Assembly (NCBI RefSeq): GCF_000002995.4
Contig: NW_025062478.1
Span: forward strand, 3,014,001-3,078,000
From: Brugia malayi
Taxonomy: Eukaryota; Nematoda; Chromadorea; Rhabditida; Onchocercidae
DNA: 64,000 bases
Reading direction: 5' to 3'
A program made the translations under genes and the position numbers. Under the pieces are notes generated by a model, which saw nothing but the letters and a program-made list of their open reading frames with translations, was not told the DNA's origin and made no database searches. Positions 51,461 through 63,058 of the stretch are shown here, piece by piece (within the stretch, counting starts at the first letter, position 1; each line of letters opens with the position of its first letter).

Positions 51461-51666
51461 TTAAAATTCAGCAGCACTGTAGCGTTGAGCACGTTCGATC
51501 TGACTGATCAAAATAGCTAAACGACGACGTATTTTCTTCTGATCATCTGCTGTACACTCGATAACCTATAAATAATATTATATATGAAAAAAAAAAAAAA
51601 GTATAACAATCAATAATTTTAATTTTTATTTTTGCTAATTCTGAATGAAATTCAAAAATTTATTAA

Positions 51667-51700
<34 letters not shown>

Positions 51701-53695
51701 CAAACCATTCATAATTTTATTTCTAAATTATAAAATTATAATATTTTTAAAATATTTTTTTAGCTCTTTTTACATTTATATTATTTATCAAAATTATTAA
51801 AAGCTATAAAAATTTTATAATCGTATGATTTAATATCAGTGACATTATATTTATATTTGTTTAATTAATTTCAATTATATTATTTTAAATGAAATTTTTT
51901 TTTTGTAAATTAAAATAATAAATTTAATAAGAATGGATGTGGAAAAAAGCAGGAATGTTTTATTGGATTAATATTTTAATTACAGACAATGTAAATTATT
52001 ATACATTAAAAATTAAGGAATTAAAAAAATTTTTTAAAAATTAGGGAATTAAAAAAATTTTTTTAAAAATTAAGGAATTAAAAAAATTTTTTTAAAAATT
52101 AAGGAATTAAAAAAATTTACCTGAGTTTGAAATCGTTGATCAATTGGTCCATCAGGTAAATCAGGTGAGCAAGCATTGAGAAAGCGCTTCATTGCCTATA
52201 AAAAAACGAGTAAAAAAATCATAAAAAAAAATAAATTTATTTTTTTAAAAGAATTTTTTGTAACTTTTGCAAAAATATTTTGTGCTTAACTTTTAATATA
52301 CATTTTATTAAAAACTAAAGGAAATAAAATTAATTAGAAATAACATAGAAACATTTTTTGTTAAGCGCAAAAAATGTTACTAACTGACAAACGGATAAAA
52401 TTTTATAATAATAAATTTAATTATAAATAAGTTTAATTATGAATAAACAAAAATTAATAATTTTATTAATAGATGACAATAATTAATTATGAATGAATGA
52501 GAAAAAAAAATTAACTACAAATGAGATTAATCAATTAATTCGAATAACTTTAATTATTAAAAAAAAAAAAAAACAGTTAATTGTTAACTTAAATTTTAGG
52601 TACGAATAATTAATTGATGAGAATTCATTTCAATTTCAAATAAAAAAATAAGTTAATATGAAAAGGTTTAATTGTAAATACAAATAATTATTACAAGTTA
52701 TTTCTTTTTTTTTTTTTTTTTCAGGCGCAAATTATCATTAAAAAAAAAGAAAAAAAAAAAATTAATAAAAATCTTTTTTGTATATTATACGTACATACCT
52801 CTTTTGCATTATTTAAATCATCTTTCATTTTATTCATTGCTGCTTCAATCAAATTATTAACATTTGTAAGCGCTTTTGTCTGTTCCGCATTACGCGGCGT
52901 ATTTACCACTACTTCGACAGTCTTACAACGATTTAATAAGCGACTAGCTGTTGCGCTAATGTCATCACGATCACCCAAAATTTGCATAAATGATAATATG
53001 TTTGTAAGGATGAGAAGAAAAAATTTTTCCTTATTATTCATCAAAAATTATTTCAATTTTAATATTTAAATAAATGACTATTTTGATTTACTAAGACATA
53101 TTTGATAAAAGTAGAATAGATGAATAAGAATTAATTAGAATTGAAATTATTATCTTTTCCAAATATTCTCTTTATATTAATCACTTTTAAAATTTTAATA
53201 ATTTATTGTAAGAAAAAAAAGAAAGAAAAATTATAAAATTCTAATTTGCAATTTACAAATTTATTTCAATTAATTTATCGTTTTTTTTTTTTTTTTTCTA
53301 ATTTTAATAGTTGTTAATTTATTCTAATTTATAATCTATTCATTAATTTGAATTAATTTTAGAGGAAAAAGAGGAAACAAATATTTTTTGTCATTTTTTT
53401 ATACGAAAATAATAATTTTGTTTACCTTGTCCTAAGCGTAACAATTCAGAATCTAAATTAACATTTCCAAGCATATTAATTAATGATTCTTTTTCTTGTT
53501 CCAATTGTCCAGCTGATTCTCTGTAATAATTTTTGAAATTAATAAAAGGAAAAAAAAAAGAAATTTTTAATAAAAAACTAAATTTTCAAATTATTTTTGA
53601 AAAATTTTAAAACATCTCGTTTTTTTTAAATAATTAAAATTTATTAAATTAATAAAAAAATTTTTTTTTTCTTTACTATTATTCTCATTAATTTT

Positions 53696-53728
<33 letters not shown>

Positions 53729-54321
53729 ACGAAAACTCTTTTCAATTATTCTTCAATGATTTTTATATATTTCAATTAAATTTACATTTTAATTATTTTA
53801 ATTCTATCTTTCAATTTTATGAAATAAAAAAGTATTCTTTTGTTTTGTTTTGTTTTATTTGATTGTTCTAATATAATGATTAAATACAAAATTAAACATA
53901 TTAAATTTTATTCCCATAAACAAACAAATTTTATAGCATCAACCAATTAATTAATTAATTTAATTTTAAAAGTATTCTTGCCGATTTGTTAAACTTAAGT
54001 TAATTAATTAATTCCTACCACCAATTATAATTATTTAATTAATTAATGCCTATTTAAACATTAGACAAAAAAAAAAAAAAAGATGAAAAATGCTACCTTA
54101 GCTGTTCTACTCGCTTTTCCACTTGATCTAGCATTCCGATCATTCTTTCATTAAAATCATCAACGGATGTTTTCCGGATTAACTGTACCGGAACGGTACG
54201 TGAATTATTAGAATTCATTACTGTTTGATATGATTGATCAGTGTAATTGTCTTCCTCTACGTCAAAAAATTTACGATTAGCAGGCAGTGATGAATTTGTT
54301 GGTCGAACAATACGAAAATTT
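51461..54321 (-). CDS. unc-23: UNC-23, BAG2-type Hsp70 co-chaperone (5' end not certain)
   Basis: BAG2 family proteins regulate nucleotide exchange on Hsp70; worm UNC-23 is needed for muscle attachment. Exons recognised: 54321-54097, 53520-53426, 52974-52799, 52195-52121, 51565-51461. They encode FDVEEDNYTD..., a helix with LDQVEKRVEQLRESAGQLEQ (human BAG2 has a matching LELRVEALRE..EQEKE), then DISATASRLLNRCKTVEVVV, MNKMKDDLNNAKEAMKRFL, PDGPIDQRFQTQVIECTADD and QKKIRRRLAILISQIER. The C-terminus is shorter than human BAG2. The exon at 54321 begins mid-codon and needs an upstream exon; a possible one, MAFH(G), lies at 59675-59662 and has the right phase. The exon at 52974 lacks an AG acceptor (TTTTGG), although all phases fit. 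Confidence 0.9.
52006..52120. repeat. About 29-bp tandem repeat touching an unc-23 splice donor
   Basis: Four copies of AATTAAAAAAATTTTTT..AAAAATTAAGG run right up to the exon ending at 52121. On the - strand the repeat begins within the donor GTAAATTTTTTTAATTCC. Confidence 0.8.
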
Positions 54322-57300
54322 CTAAAAAAAAAAAAAAAAAAAGTAAAGTATAAAAATATAAACAAAATTTAAATTTAAATAATGAATAAACAAGAATTAA
54401 TTATTCGAAATCAATATTTACAGTTCAAATAAAAATATTAACTGAAAAGCTAAGTAATACTGTTTAATAAAAATTAAAAACTTTTAACAAACAAGTAAAA
54501 TGATTTCCGTTTTAAAAAAAAGGGCAAAAAAAAATCATTAATTACTTTAAAATATTATCAGAGAATGACATGTAATATTTTAAAATATAAGTAAATAATA
54601 GCAATAATTTAATATAATTAATTTTTGAGAAATTTTAGGAATTTTTTTCTAAATTTTTTTAATATCTCTGAAGAATTTAATTTAAAAATTGCAAGAATAA
54701 TTAAATAAGTGTGTTATTAATTTGTAATAGCATAAAATTAGATATGTAAATATGAATTGAAAGTAAATATGATAATTTATCATTTTATCAGATAATGATA
54801 AGTTGATAATTGTGATAAAAAATGAAAGGAACAAATTTTTTCTTTGTTTGTAAAATAATGAAAAAAATTTTCTTAGTAAAATATTTTTGTTGGCACTAAA
54901 AAAGAAGTAAAATTAATATTAAATATTTTCATTGCTATTTGTAAAAATTGAATTTTGAAGAAAAAATTTTAATATTTTTTCGAAAAAAAAATTAATTCCT
55001 ACTAGAATAAAACCAAATAAGTAAACATAAATGGAAATGAAAGAATAAATGATTGAATCAAAAAATTGTAATTGCAAAAAAAAAAAATAATTAATTGCTT
55101 ATAACAATTGAATTGATGATTTATCTTAAATTCAAATTCATTTTTTTTTTCATTTTTTTAAAAATAATTTACAAAGGACTGAGGAATTTAAAAAAATAAT
55201 CCAAAATTTCTATTAATTAAAAAAAATGTAAAAAAAAAAAAAAATGAAGAAAAATGAAAATAATTGAAATAATTTATGTTAGCAATAATTACTCTCAAAA
55301 ATTTTTAGATTTATTCTTTTTTATAAATTTATTTGCTAATCAGTTAAAACTATTTGCAATGATAAGCAGTAATTAAAATTTAAATGAAAAACTTAATAAA
55401 TAATAATTGACAAATTTTGATTTTTTTTTTTTTAAGGAAGACAGAATTGTATAAATTTGCAAAAGTTATTTAAATATTTCGCTCTTTCCTTTCTTAAAAT
55501 AAATTTTATTAATTAAATCAAACAAATAATAAATAATAATTAAAAATACTAATTAAAAAAATTTTTTTCATAAAAAAAATTGCATTGTTCTTAAAATTAA
55601 ATATGTATATTACATTTTTTAACACAAAAATTTTCTTTTTCTCTTTTGATTTTATCATTTTAGGATGAAAACTGAATAAAAATTCTTTTTAGGTGCGATT
55701 ATTGTTAAATTTATTTCATTCATTCATTATAATTAAATATTATTTTCAATTCCATTTTTAAGTTATAATTTTATAATTTTTTTTCCGACTAATTGGAATA
55801 ATTATTAATCATAATTTTATCATTTTTAATATTCTTTACAATTTTACTCGAATTTTTAATAATTTGTATATGTATATAATCTTTTCTGATAATTTCTTAA
55901 TAATTTTTGAAATTTTCATCAATAATACTTTTCTGTAATATTTATTTTATTATTGAATTATAATTTAATTATAAATTTATCCTGATTACCTGATGTATTC
56001 CTTAATTAAAATTTTATCTTGAATATTTAAAATATTCCTTATCAGTTGTATTTACTGATCGTTTTTTGAAATCATTTTCACTATTTAAAATCATCAATTA
56101 AATTAAATTTCATTTTATTTTTTCAGATAAAAGATTTTTTTTCTAAAATAAAATGAATATGTTGAATGATAAAATAGTTGAAATTGTTGTAAAAAGTTAA
56201 TGAAATTGGTAAATTTCAGAACTTAACAAATAACTTTTTTTTTTTCTTTTACTATAAACTTTTAATTTCAAATTATGTAAATTTTTTTTTTGCTTTCCTT
56301 TCTTGCTTTTTTCATGAATTTTTAAAAGTTTTGACTTTTATTATTTATTTTTTTTTTTTTTTTTAACGAAAAGCTTTGTTTTTCTTTTATTATTCAATTA
56401 ATCTAATTTATCATCGATTCAATATTATATATTTCATGAATTGCATAAAATTAATTTATCAATTCTTCGCATTTATTACTAATTTACAAATTAAAAAAAA
56501 AAAACCAATTAAATTTATTAAAATTTGTAAAAACATTTGTCTTTTAAAAGTTTTTTTTTTTCAAGTTTAGTTTAATTTAATATTATTTTGAATGTTTTAA
56601 TTTAGTTTAATTTAAATAGAGAAGAAGAAGTAAACCAATTCATTGAAATGAAAAGATTAAAAAAGAAAATAATAAAATGAAATATACTCTCTATCTTGCG
56701 GGAAAAAGAAAATCATTTTATGAAGAACAATAAAATGAATTTCATTGGGAAATATTTTCGGGCAAAAGAAGGGAAAAAAAAAAAAAAAAAGTGAAAAAGG
56801 GAAAATGAAAAAATTTAAAAGAACGAACTAGTTTTCAAGGTGAAGTACAATCATTTTGATAATATAAATGCAAGGACGGTTGGCTCATTTTTATTTCAAA
56901 AATTACAGCGTAAAATTCATTTTTTTTTTTCTTTTGAAAAGAACAAATAAAGAAAATATTAATTTTTAAATTTTATATTTTCCATTAATACCAGGTTAAA
57001 GGTTAAATTTCATTTGCTTATGATATATTGAAAATATTTAATTTAATATTTAATTCATTAATTAATTCATTTATTCATCTCATTTTATTTTCGTCTTATT
57101 TACTGGCAATTACTAATGTATTTGTTTAAGAGATGCAAAAATATAAAAAAAAAAAAAAAAAATATTTAAATTAAATATAATTAATAATTAAAATATAACA
57201 TTTTTTGATGAATAATAATTTTATTTAACTAAATAAAACGATAATAATAATATAAAAGATAAATCAAAAAAAAATTTATAGTTTTAAATATTAATTAAAA

Positions 57301-58238
57301 AATTTCTCAAATTATGTGAAAAAAAAAAAAAAAAAACTACTTCAAATTATACGAATTTAAAGTTAAATTGTTTTGAAAATTGCAATATTTTAATATTGCA
57401 CTAAACTTCATCGTTTATTTCATATCAAAAAAAAAAAAAAGAAAAGAAAAAAGATTTCAAAGTAAAAAAAACAAAAATAAAACAAAATAAAACTTAAAAA
57501 AAAATCAAAAACTGTAATAAAAGAAAAGTTAAAAAAAAAAAAATGTAGCGAAAGTAATGAAATGATCAAAAAAGTAATACCTAAAACAGTAAAATGATAA
57601 ATTAATCGTTAATTAAGAATATTTTTACATTTTATGTGATAAAAAATTTAAATATAATTTCACTTAGCTTATCATCAAATCATATTATCATTGATAATGA
57701 AAGATATTGAAAATAAAAATTAAACAAATCGATAGAATTTTTTCATCTTTTTTTTAAAAAAGAAAAAGAAGAAGGAAAGAGTGAGAAGAAGTGGAACAGA
57801 AAAGTAAATGAAAAATGATAGTTGCATATAATTTTAAACGAACAGCTGTTATTGAGATAAAATTTGTTATTCATAAAATGAAATGAAAAAAAAAAGAGAG
57901 AGAGAGAGAATTTCATATTTTAAAAAGTAATAAAAGAAATAAATTTAATTTATTAAGAATGAAAGACATTTTGATAAATATGATAAATAAGAAAAAAAAA
58001 AAAGAGAGATTAAAGATAAAATGAAAATGATAAAATAAATTTTAAATCAAATGGAATGGAAAAAGTTTAGAAAAGTGTTAAAATGAAATGAAATGGCGCA
58101 ATTTGTGCAGCTGTAACTAAATAGAAAACATTTGTCATGAAAAATGACTGAAAAGTAATAACAATAACAGTACATTGTTTACATTTTATAAAGCAAAGAA
58201 GAAGGAAGGAAGAAGGATGATGCGCAAAAGTTCAAATC

Positions 58239-58290
58239 TTTTCAATCAATCAATCAGTCAATCGATCGATCGATCGATCGATCAATCAAT
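58239..58290. repeat. TCAA/TCGA tetranucleotide run
   Basis: TCAATCAATCAATCAGTCAA followed by about five ATCG units and more ATCA units. Confidence 0.9.
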
Positions 58291-58493
58291 AATAATGATT
58301 CATTTCAAATGATTCAGCAATTAATGAATGGAATGGATGTAATAAAAGTAACAAACAATAAAAAAAAAAAAAGAACAGAAATAGAAAAGAATGAGTAAAG
58401 TGAACTGGAAAGATTTGAAATTTTTTTTTTTTTGAACAATTTTCAATTTTTTCTAAAAAAACTAAAAAAATAATAAAAACATGATGATTCATT

Positions 58494-58526
58494 GGGGAGG
58501 GGAGGGGGGGGGAGGGGGAGGAGGGG
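58494..58526 (+). repeat. G-run tract, possible G-quadruplex
   Basis: The tract contains runs of four, four, nine, five and four G separated mostly by single A, with a GGA between the last two runs. It fits the G3+N1-7 pattern on the + strand and is the only such tract seen in this AT-rich window. Confidence 0.75.
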
Positions 58527-59661
58527 TGATTCATTGAAATTTCAATGAAAAAGGAAAAAGTGGAAAAAATTGTTGAATTGAAATTAGAATAAATGAATGA
58601 ATAAGTAATTTAAATTTTATAACATTTAGTGCAATTGTTTATCATTTAATATTTTAATAAAAATTTGGTTGTTTTCTTTTTTTTTTATTTTTAAATTTCA
58701 TTTCAAATTCTATAATAATATGCTATTGATATTTTAGGTATAATTATATATACCATTGAAAGCTATCAAAATAGCTAACTAAAATTATTTATCTTTTTTT
58801 TTTTTTCTTATTTTAAAAAAAAATAAATAAATTATTGAAATTAATAACTTTAATACACAATGCAATTTCTGTCAAAAAAATAATTGTATTTCATTAATAA
58901 AATTATTAAAATAAATTGCAAAGTCATAATTTTTTAACCATTTTTATTCATTGCTTTCTTTTTTTTTTTTTTTTTTTTGCACAAATTTAATGGTAAGATA
59001 ATTGATTAAACAATTTTAAACTCTTAAATTTAAGCAAATTAAACGAAAAGATTTAATTTGGGTGTAAAACAATTAATTAATTAATAAATTAAACTATTAA
59101 ACAGTCATTTTTTTTTTTGCATTCATTCACAGTACACTACAATCTCAAAAGAAATATGTCAAATATCTTTTTTCAGAAAAAAAATACTAAATTTTAAATT
59201 AATATTAAAAAATGGAAATAAGAGAAAAAGGAGGGAGAGAGAGAGAGAGAGAAGAAGAGAAAGAGATGAACGATTTATTTAGGTCACTTAAAGAAATAAT
59301 TTTTAAGTTCCATCACCACAAATCAATAATATCAATTTTACCTATTTAGGATAACAGGTGATCAATACAAGAGTATATTATATACCTGACATAAATATAT
59401 ATTTTAGATTAATTAATTTAATTATAATATTAATTAATAACTTTACACTTTTTTATTTTTCACCTTCTTTTTTTCAAACAATTTTAAAATAAAACAATCA
59501 AAAATTGTAGAAAATATAGTTTAAGAAAAAAAAAAAAAAAAAAATTAATAATAACATTTGTTTTTTATAATTTTTTGCTTCTTATTATTCATTTACTGAA
59601 AGGCATAAAATCAAATTATAATTAAATTAAATAATTAAATGAAAATAACAAAATTGCATAC

Positions 59662-59675
59662 CCATGAAATGCCAT
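59662..59675 (-). CDS. unc-23: Candidate first exon of unc-23 (MAFH + 2 nt)
   Basis: ATGGCATTTCATGG followed by the donor gtatgc leaves two bases (GG), which join the leading A of the exon at 54321 to give MAFHG-NFRIVRP. The phase fits, but the exon is tiny and the intron would be 5.3 kb, so chance agreement is quite possible. Confidence 0.25.
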
Positions 59676-60814
59676 TAGTAATTGTTAAATTAAAATGATA
59701 ATCCGTGATAATAATTAATTCAACAACTAATTAGTTCCAGTGATAATTTAATAGTAATTCGATTCGTTTGTTTCGTCTTTTCTTCTTTTATTTTTGCTGA
59801 GATATTAATCTGAAATAAGTAAATTATTTTAAAATATTTAACAATTCCATTTTTTTTTTTAAATCTTACTCTTTTTATTAATTTAAAATTAATAGATTTA
59901 TAACTTTCTTATTTTCGATAATTAATTTTTGCAGCATCGTTCAAAATTATTTTTGTATCATTTGAAAGATTAAAAAATAATGAGAATGATATAACATGAA
60001 TAGTTTTCTTTGTTTTTCTCCATTTCAACTTAATTAAATTATCTCATTTATTCCGCCTATTGATCAAATCATCAATAAATTCAATTTAATTTATTAAATT
60101 CGTTTATTAAAATTAGCACTAACAAAAAATAAAAAAAAAACATAGAAATAACTTAAATAATTATAACACTTTTTATTTATTTTTAAAAAATTCAAGAAAC
60201 AATTTCAATTACATATTTAAATAATTGTTAAAAAAAGCAAAAAAAAATTTTTTTTTCCTTCTATCATTCTTATCAAAATTTTATTTCTTTTCAAATTTAT
60301 GTACAAATATTTTTTATTTATTTTCTTTAATTAATTTATTCATTATTATCAATTCATAATAATGAAATTATAATCATTCCAAATATCTTTTTTCCCTTAC
60401 TATCATTTCACTCTTACCTATATACCTGTAATAATCAATATTTCACAATGATAATAATTAGTGATAACAATAGCAGTAGTAGTAGTGATAATAGTAGTTG
60501 TAGCGATCACAATGATTTTGTCACCAATGTCAATCAGTGTAGAACTAATCGCTTAACAATGTTACCTCCTTCTTTCGGTCAATAATTACAGTTTGGTTGG
60601 TTGGTTGGATAGTAGAGAATGGATGATTGAAAATGTTGACAAATCCGAACAATTAATTCATTTCATTTATAAATTATGGCATAGAGAGATGACATTTGGA
60701 GATGACACACAGATTGAAATTTGAAAGAAACTATGGAAAGAGAAATAATTTTTATAAATAAATAATAAAAAAATAAGAAAAGTATGGTAATTGATATTCA
60801 CAGTATAAATAACA

Positions 60815-61180
60815 ACAATAACAGGAGCAGAACAATATACTTTTTATAAGTAAACAATAACAATAACATCAACAATAACAGAAGCAGAACAATATGCTTT
60901 TTATAAGTAAACAATAACAATAACATCAACAATAACAGAAGCAGAACAATATGCTTTTTATAAGTAAACAACACAATAACAAATAACGGCGATGACATCA
61001 ACAATAACAGGTGCAAAATAATATAATTTTCATAAGTAAACAACAGCAGTAACAACAAAAACAGAACGATTATTTTTTTAAGTAAGGAACTACGACAATA
61101 AGAAAAGTAAAATAATAGATGTTCGTAATGTAAAAACAACAACAGAAGCAGAACAATATGTTTTTTTTTTTAATAAGTAA
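60815..61180. repeat. 57-bp tandem repeat with degenerate copies
   Basis: Two nearly identical units (AACAATAACAGAAGCAGAAC, then AATATGCTTTTTATAAGTAA, then ACAATAACAATAACATC) with one variant before and about three degenerate ones after. 57 is a multiple of three, so a Leu-rich - strand frame stays open through it; this is a translation of the repeat. Confidence 0.8.
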
Positions 61181-61994
61181 ACAACAATAGCAACAAAAAC
61201 GATTAAAATAATGGATATTTGCAGAGCAAATAATGGATATTTACAGAGCAAATAACAACAAATAACAACAAAATTACAATTTAATATTAAAATAGCAAAA
61301 ATGATAAAAAAACAAATAAAAACTTTTTCACATATTTCTTCTACAATGTTATTTGTTAATTAAATTATTATTTAACATTCATTCGTTAACTAATTTTTGA
61401 AATTAATTAATGCATTATCATTTACTTATTACTATTCCAAACAAATGAAATAGTAAAAGAGATAAAATGAAGCATAAATAAAAATTATTTTATTCTAAAT
61501 TTTCTTCTTTCACATACATTAAAGTAAAGTAAACTTGTCACAATAACATTTAATTCTTACTTTTATTTTTTCTCGCAGAAATTGTAAAATGCAAAAAACA
61601 GAAATTATCATTAAATCAGCAACTAAAATACAATATTTGTGATCAATCAATTAATAAATGTATTAAAATTCCCACCAAGAAAAATTGATCTTTTTGATTA
61701 TTACTGGCAATTAATTAAAAATGTTTTTTTTTTTCTTTTTTTAAATCACTAATAGAATAAATTCTTAAAACTATATTTGATATAATTAGAACATTTCTTG
61801 TTTTCGTTTTCTAAACAAAAAATTATATAATTCCATTGAAAAAAAGGGAAAAAAAAAAACTGTAACAAAATTTTTTTCTTGAAAGTTTACTTAAAAGTAA
61901 AAAAAAAAAGTAATTGAGGAAGGAATGGCAATAAATTTGTACATTTAATAATTTATTGAATTTGCTAATTTATTTCTTATATATATATATGTAT

Positions 61995-62391
61995 TTTTAA
62001 TTTATGATAGATAAGTTTATTAATTTATATTTAATAATTTATGATAGATAAGTTTATTAATTTATATTTAATAATTTATGATAGATAAGTTTATTAATTT
62101 ATATTTAATAATTTATGATAGATAAGTTTATTAATTTATATTTAATAATTTATGATAGATAAGTTTATTAATTTATATTTAATAATTTATGATAGATAAG
62201 TTTATTAATTTATATTTAATAATTTATGATAGATAAGTTTATTAATTTATATTTAATAATTTATGATAGATAAGTTTATTAATTTATATTTAATAATTTA
62301 TGATAGATAAGTTTATTAATTTATATTTAATAATTTATGATAGATAAGTTTATTAATTTATATTTAATAATTTATGATAGATAAGTTTATC
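61995..62391. repeat. 37-bp satellite, about 11 nearly identical copies
   Basis: The segment GATAAGTTTATTAATTTATA plus TTTAATAATTTATGATA recurs every 37 bp eleven times with almost no change; the last copy breaks into CTTTTC. Confidence 0.93.
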
Positions 62392-62520
62392 TTTTCAATC
62401 ATTCATAATTGCAACAATTAATTAACGATTACTGCATGCAACAAATATAGTAAAACTATAATCATTTATTGAGATCGGTAGTTTTATTGATAATTGCTGA
62501 TATCGTGGTGATATGACACT

Positions 62521-62894
62521 ACTGATAATAGATGATATGATAACGTTTACTGATAACATAATGATACCTTATCGTCACCCATTACTTTACCTCGCATACA
62601 ACTATTCCCCCAGAAACATCTCTTTGTATCAAAGCATTTGGGATTTTCCGCTGCTGTAGCGAAATAATTTGGCGGTTATGGCCTGCTTTGAGTGGCGGTA
62701 ATGGTTGAAAGGGAAAGGGAGAGGCGGTGAGGTGAAACAGTTGCTGAAAGTATGGGATCTGATGATAACTGATAAGTGCTGATAGTAATCACTAGCAATT
62801 CATACGTTGAGTGATTATTGTATGCAATGATAGATATCTGTTAATGATATAATGTTACTGATAACGAATTAATGTACCATTTTGCAACTGATAA
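62521..62894 (+). promoter_or_regulatory. Cluster of five ACTGATAA (extended GATA) sites
   Basis: Exact ACTGATAA at 62521, 62549, 62768, 62857 and 62887, all in the same orientation, with further TGATA/GATAAC variants between. ACTGATAA is the extended GATA site typical of intestinal (ELT-2 class) promoters in C. elegans. The cluster ends about 165 bp before the CHK1-like start codon. E2F-like TTTTCCGC (62644) and TTTGGCGG (62668) lie inside it. Function is inferred. Confidence 0.5.
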
Positions 62895-63058
62895 CCTAAT
62901 GATATCTTATTGTATCATATTTATTATACTGTATAATTTTATAGAACTAATAATAGTTAATGGAATGATAACTTAAACGTTGTTTCATTTCAGTTTTAAT
63001 AAACAACTCAAACAATTCAAGAATTTCACATCATCCGTATTCTTATCAGATTTTATCA

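Larger units (their letters stand above)
54322..63058. other. Long spacer / probable unc-23 5' region and CHK1-like promoter
   Basis: Extremely AT-rich. It contains a possible distant first exon of unc-23 (59675-59662), an ATCG/GATC tetranucleotide run (about 58239-58290), a G-rich tract (58494-58526), a 57-bp tandem repeat (60815-61180), an 11-copy 37-bp satellite (61995-62391) and a GATA-site cluster (62521-62894). No other exon was recognised. Confidence 0.55.

Noticed and set aside
60798..61142. Leu-rich 114-codon - strand frame as a membrane protein gene
   Set aside because: It is a direct translation of the 57-bp tandem repeat.
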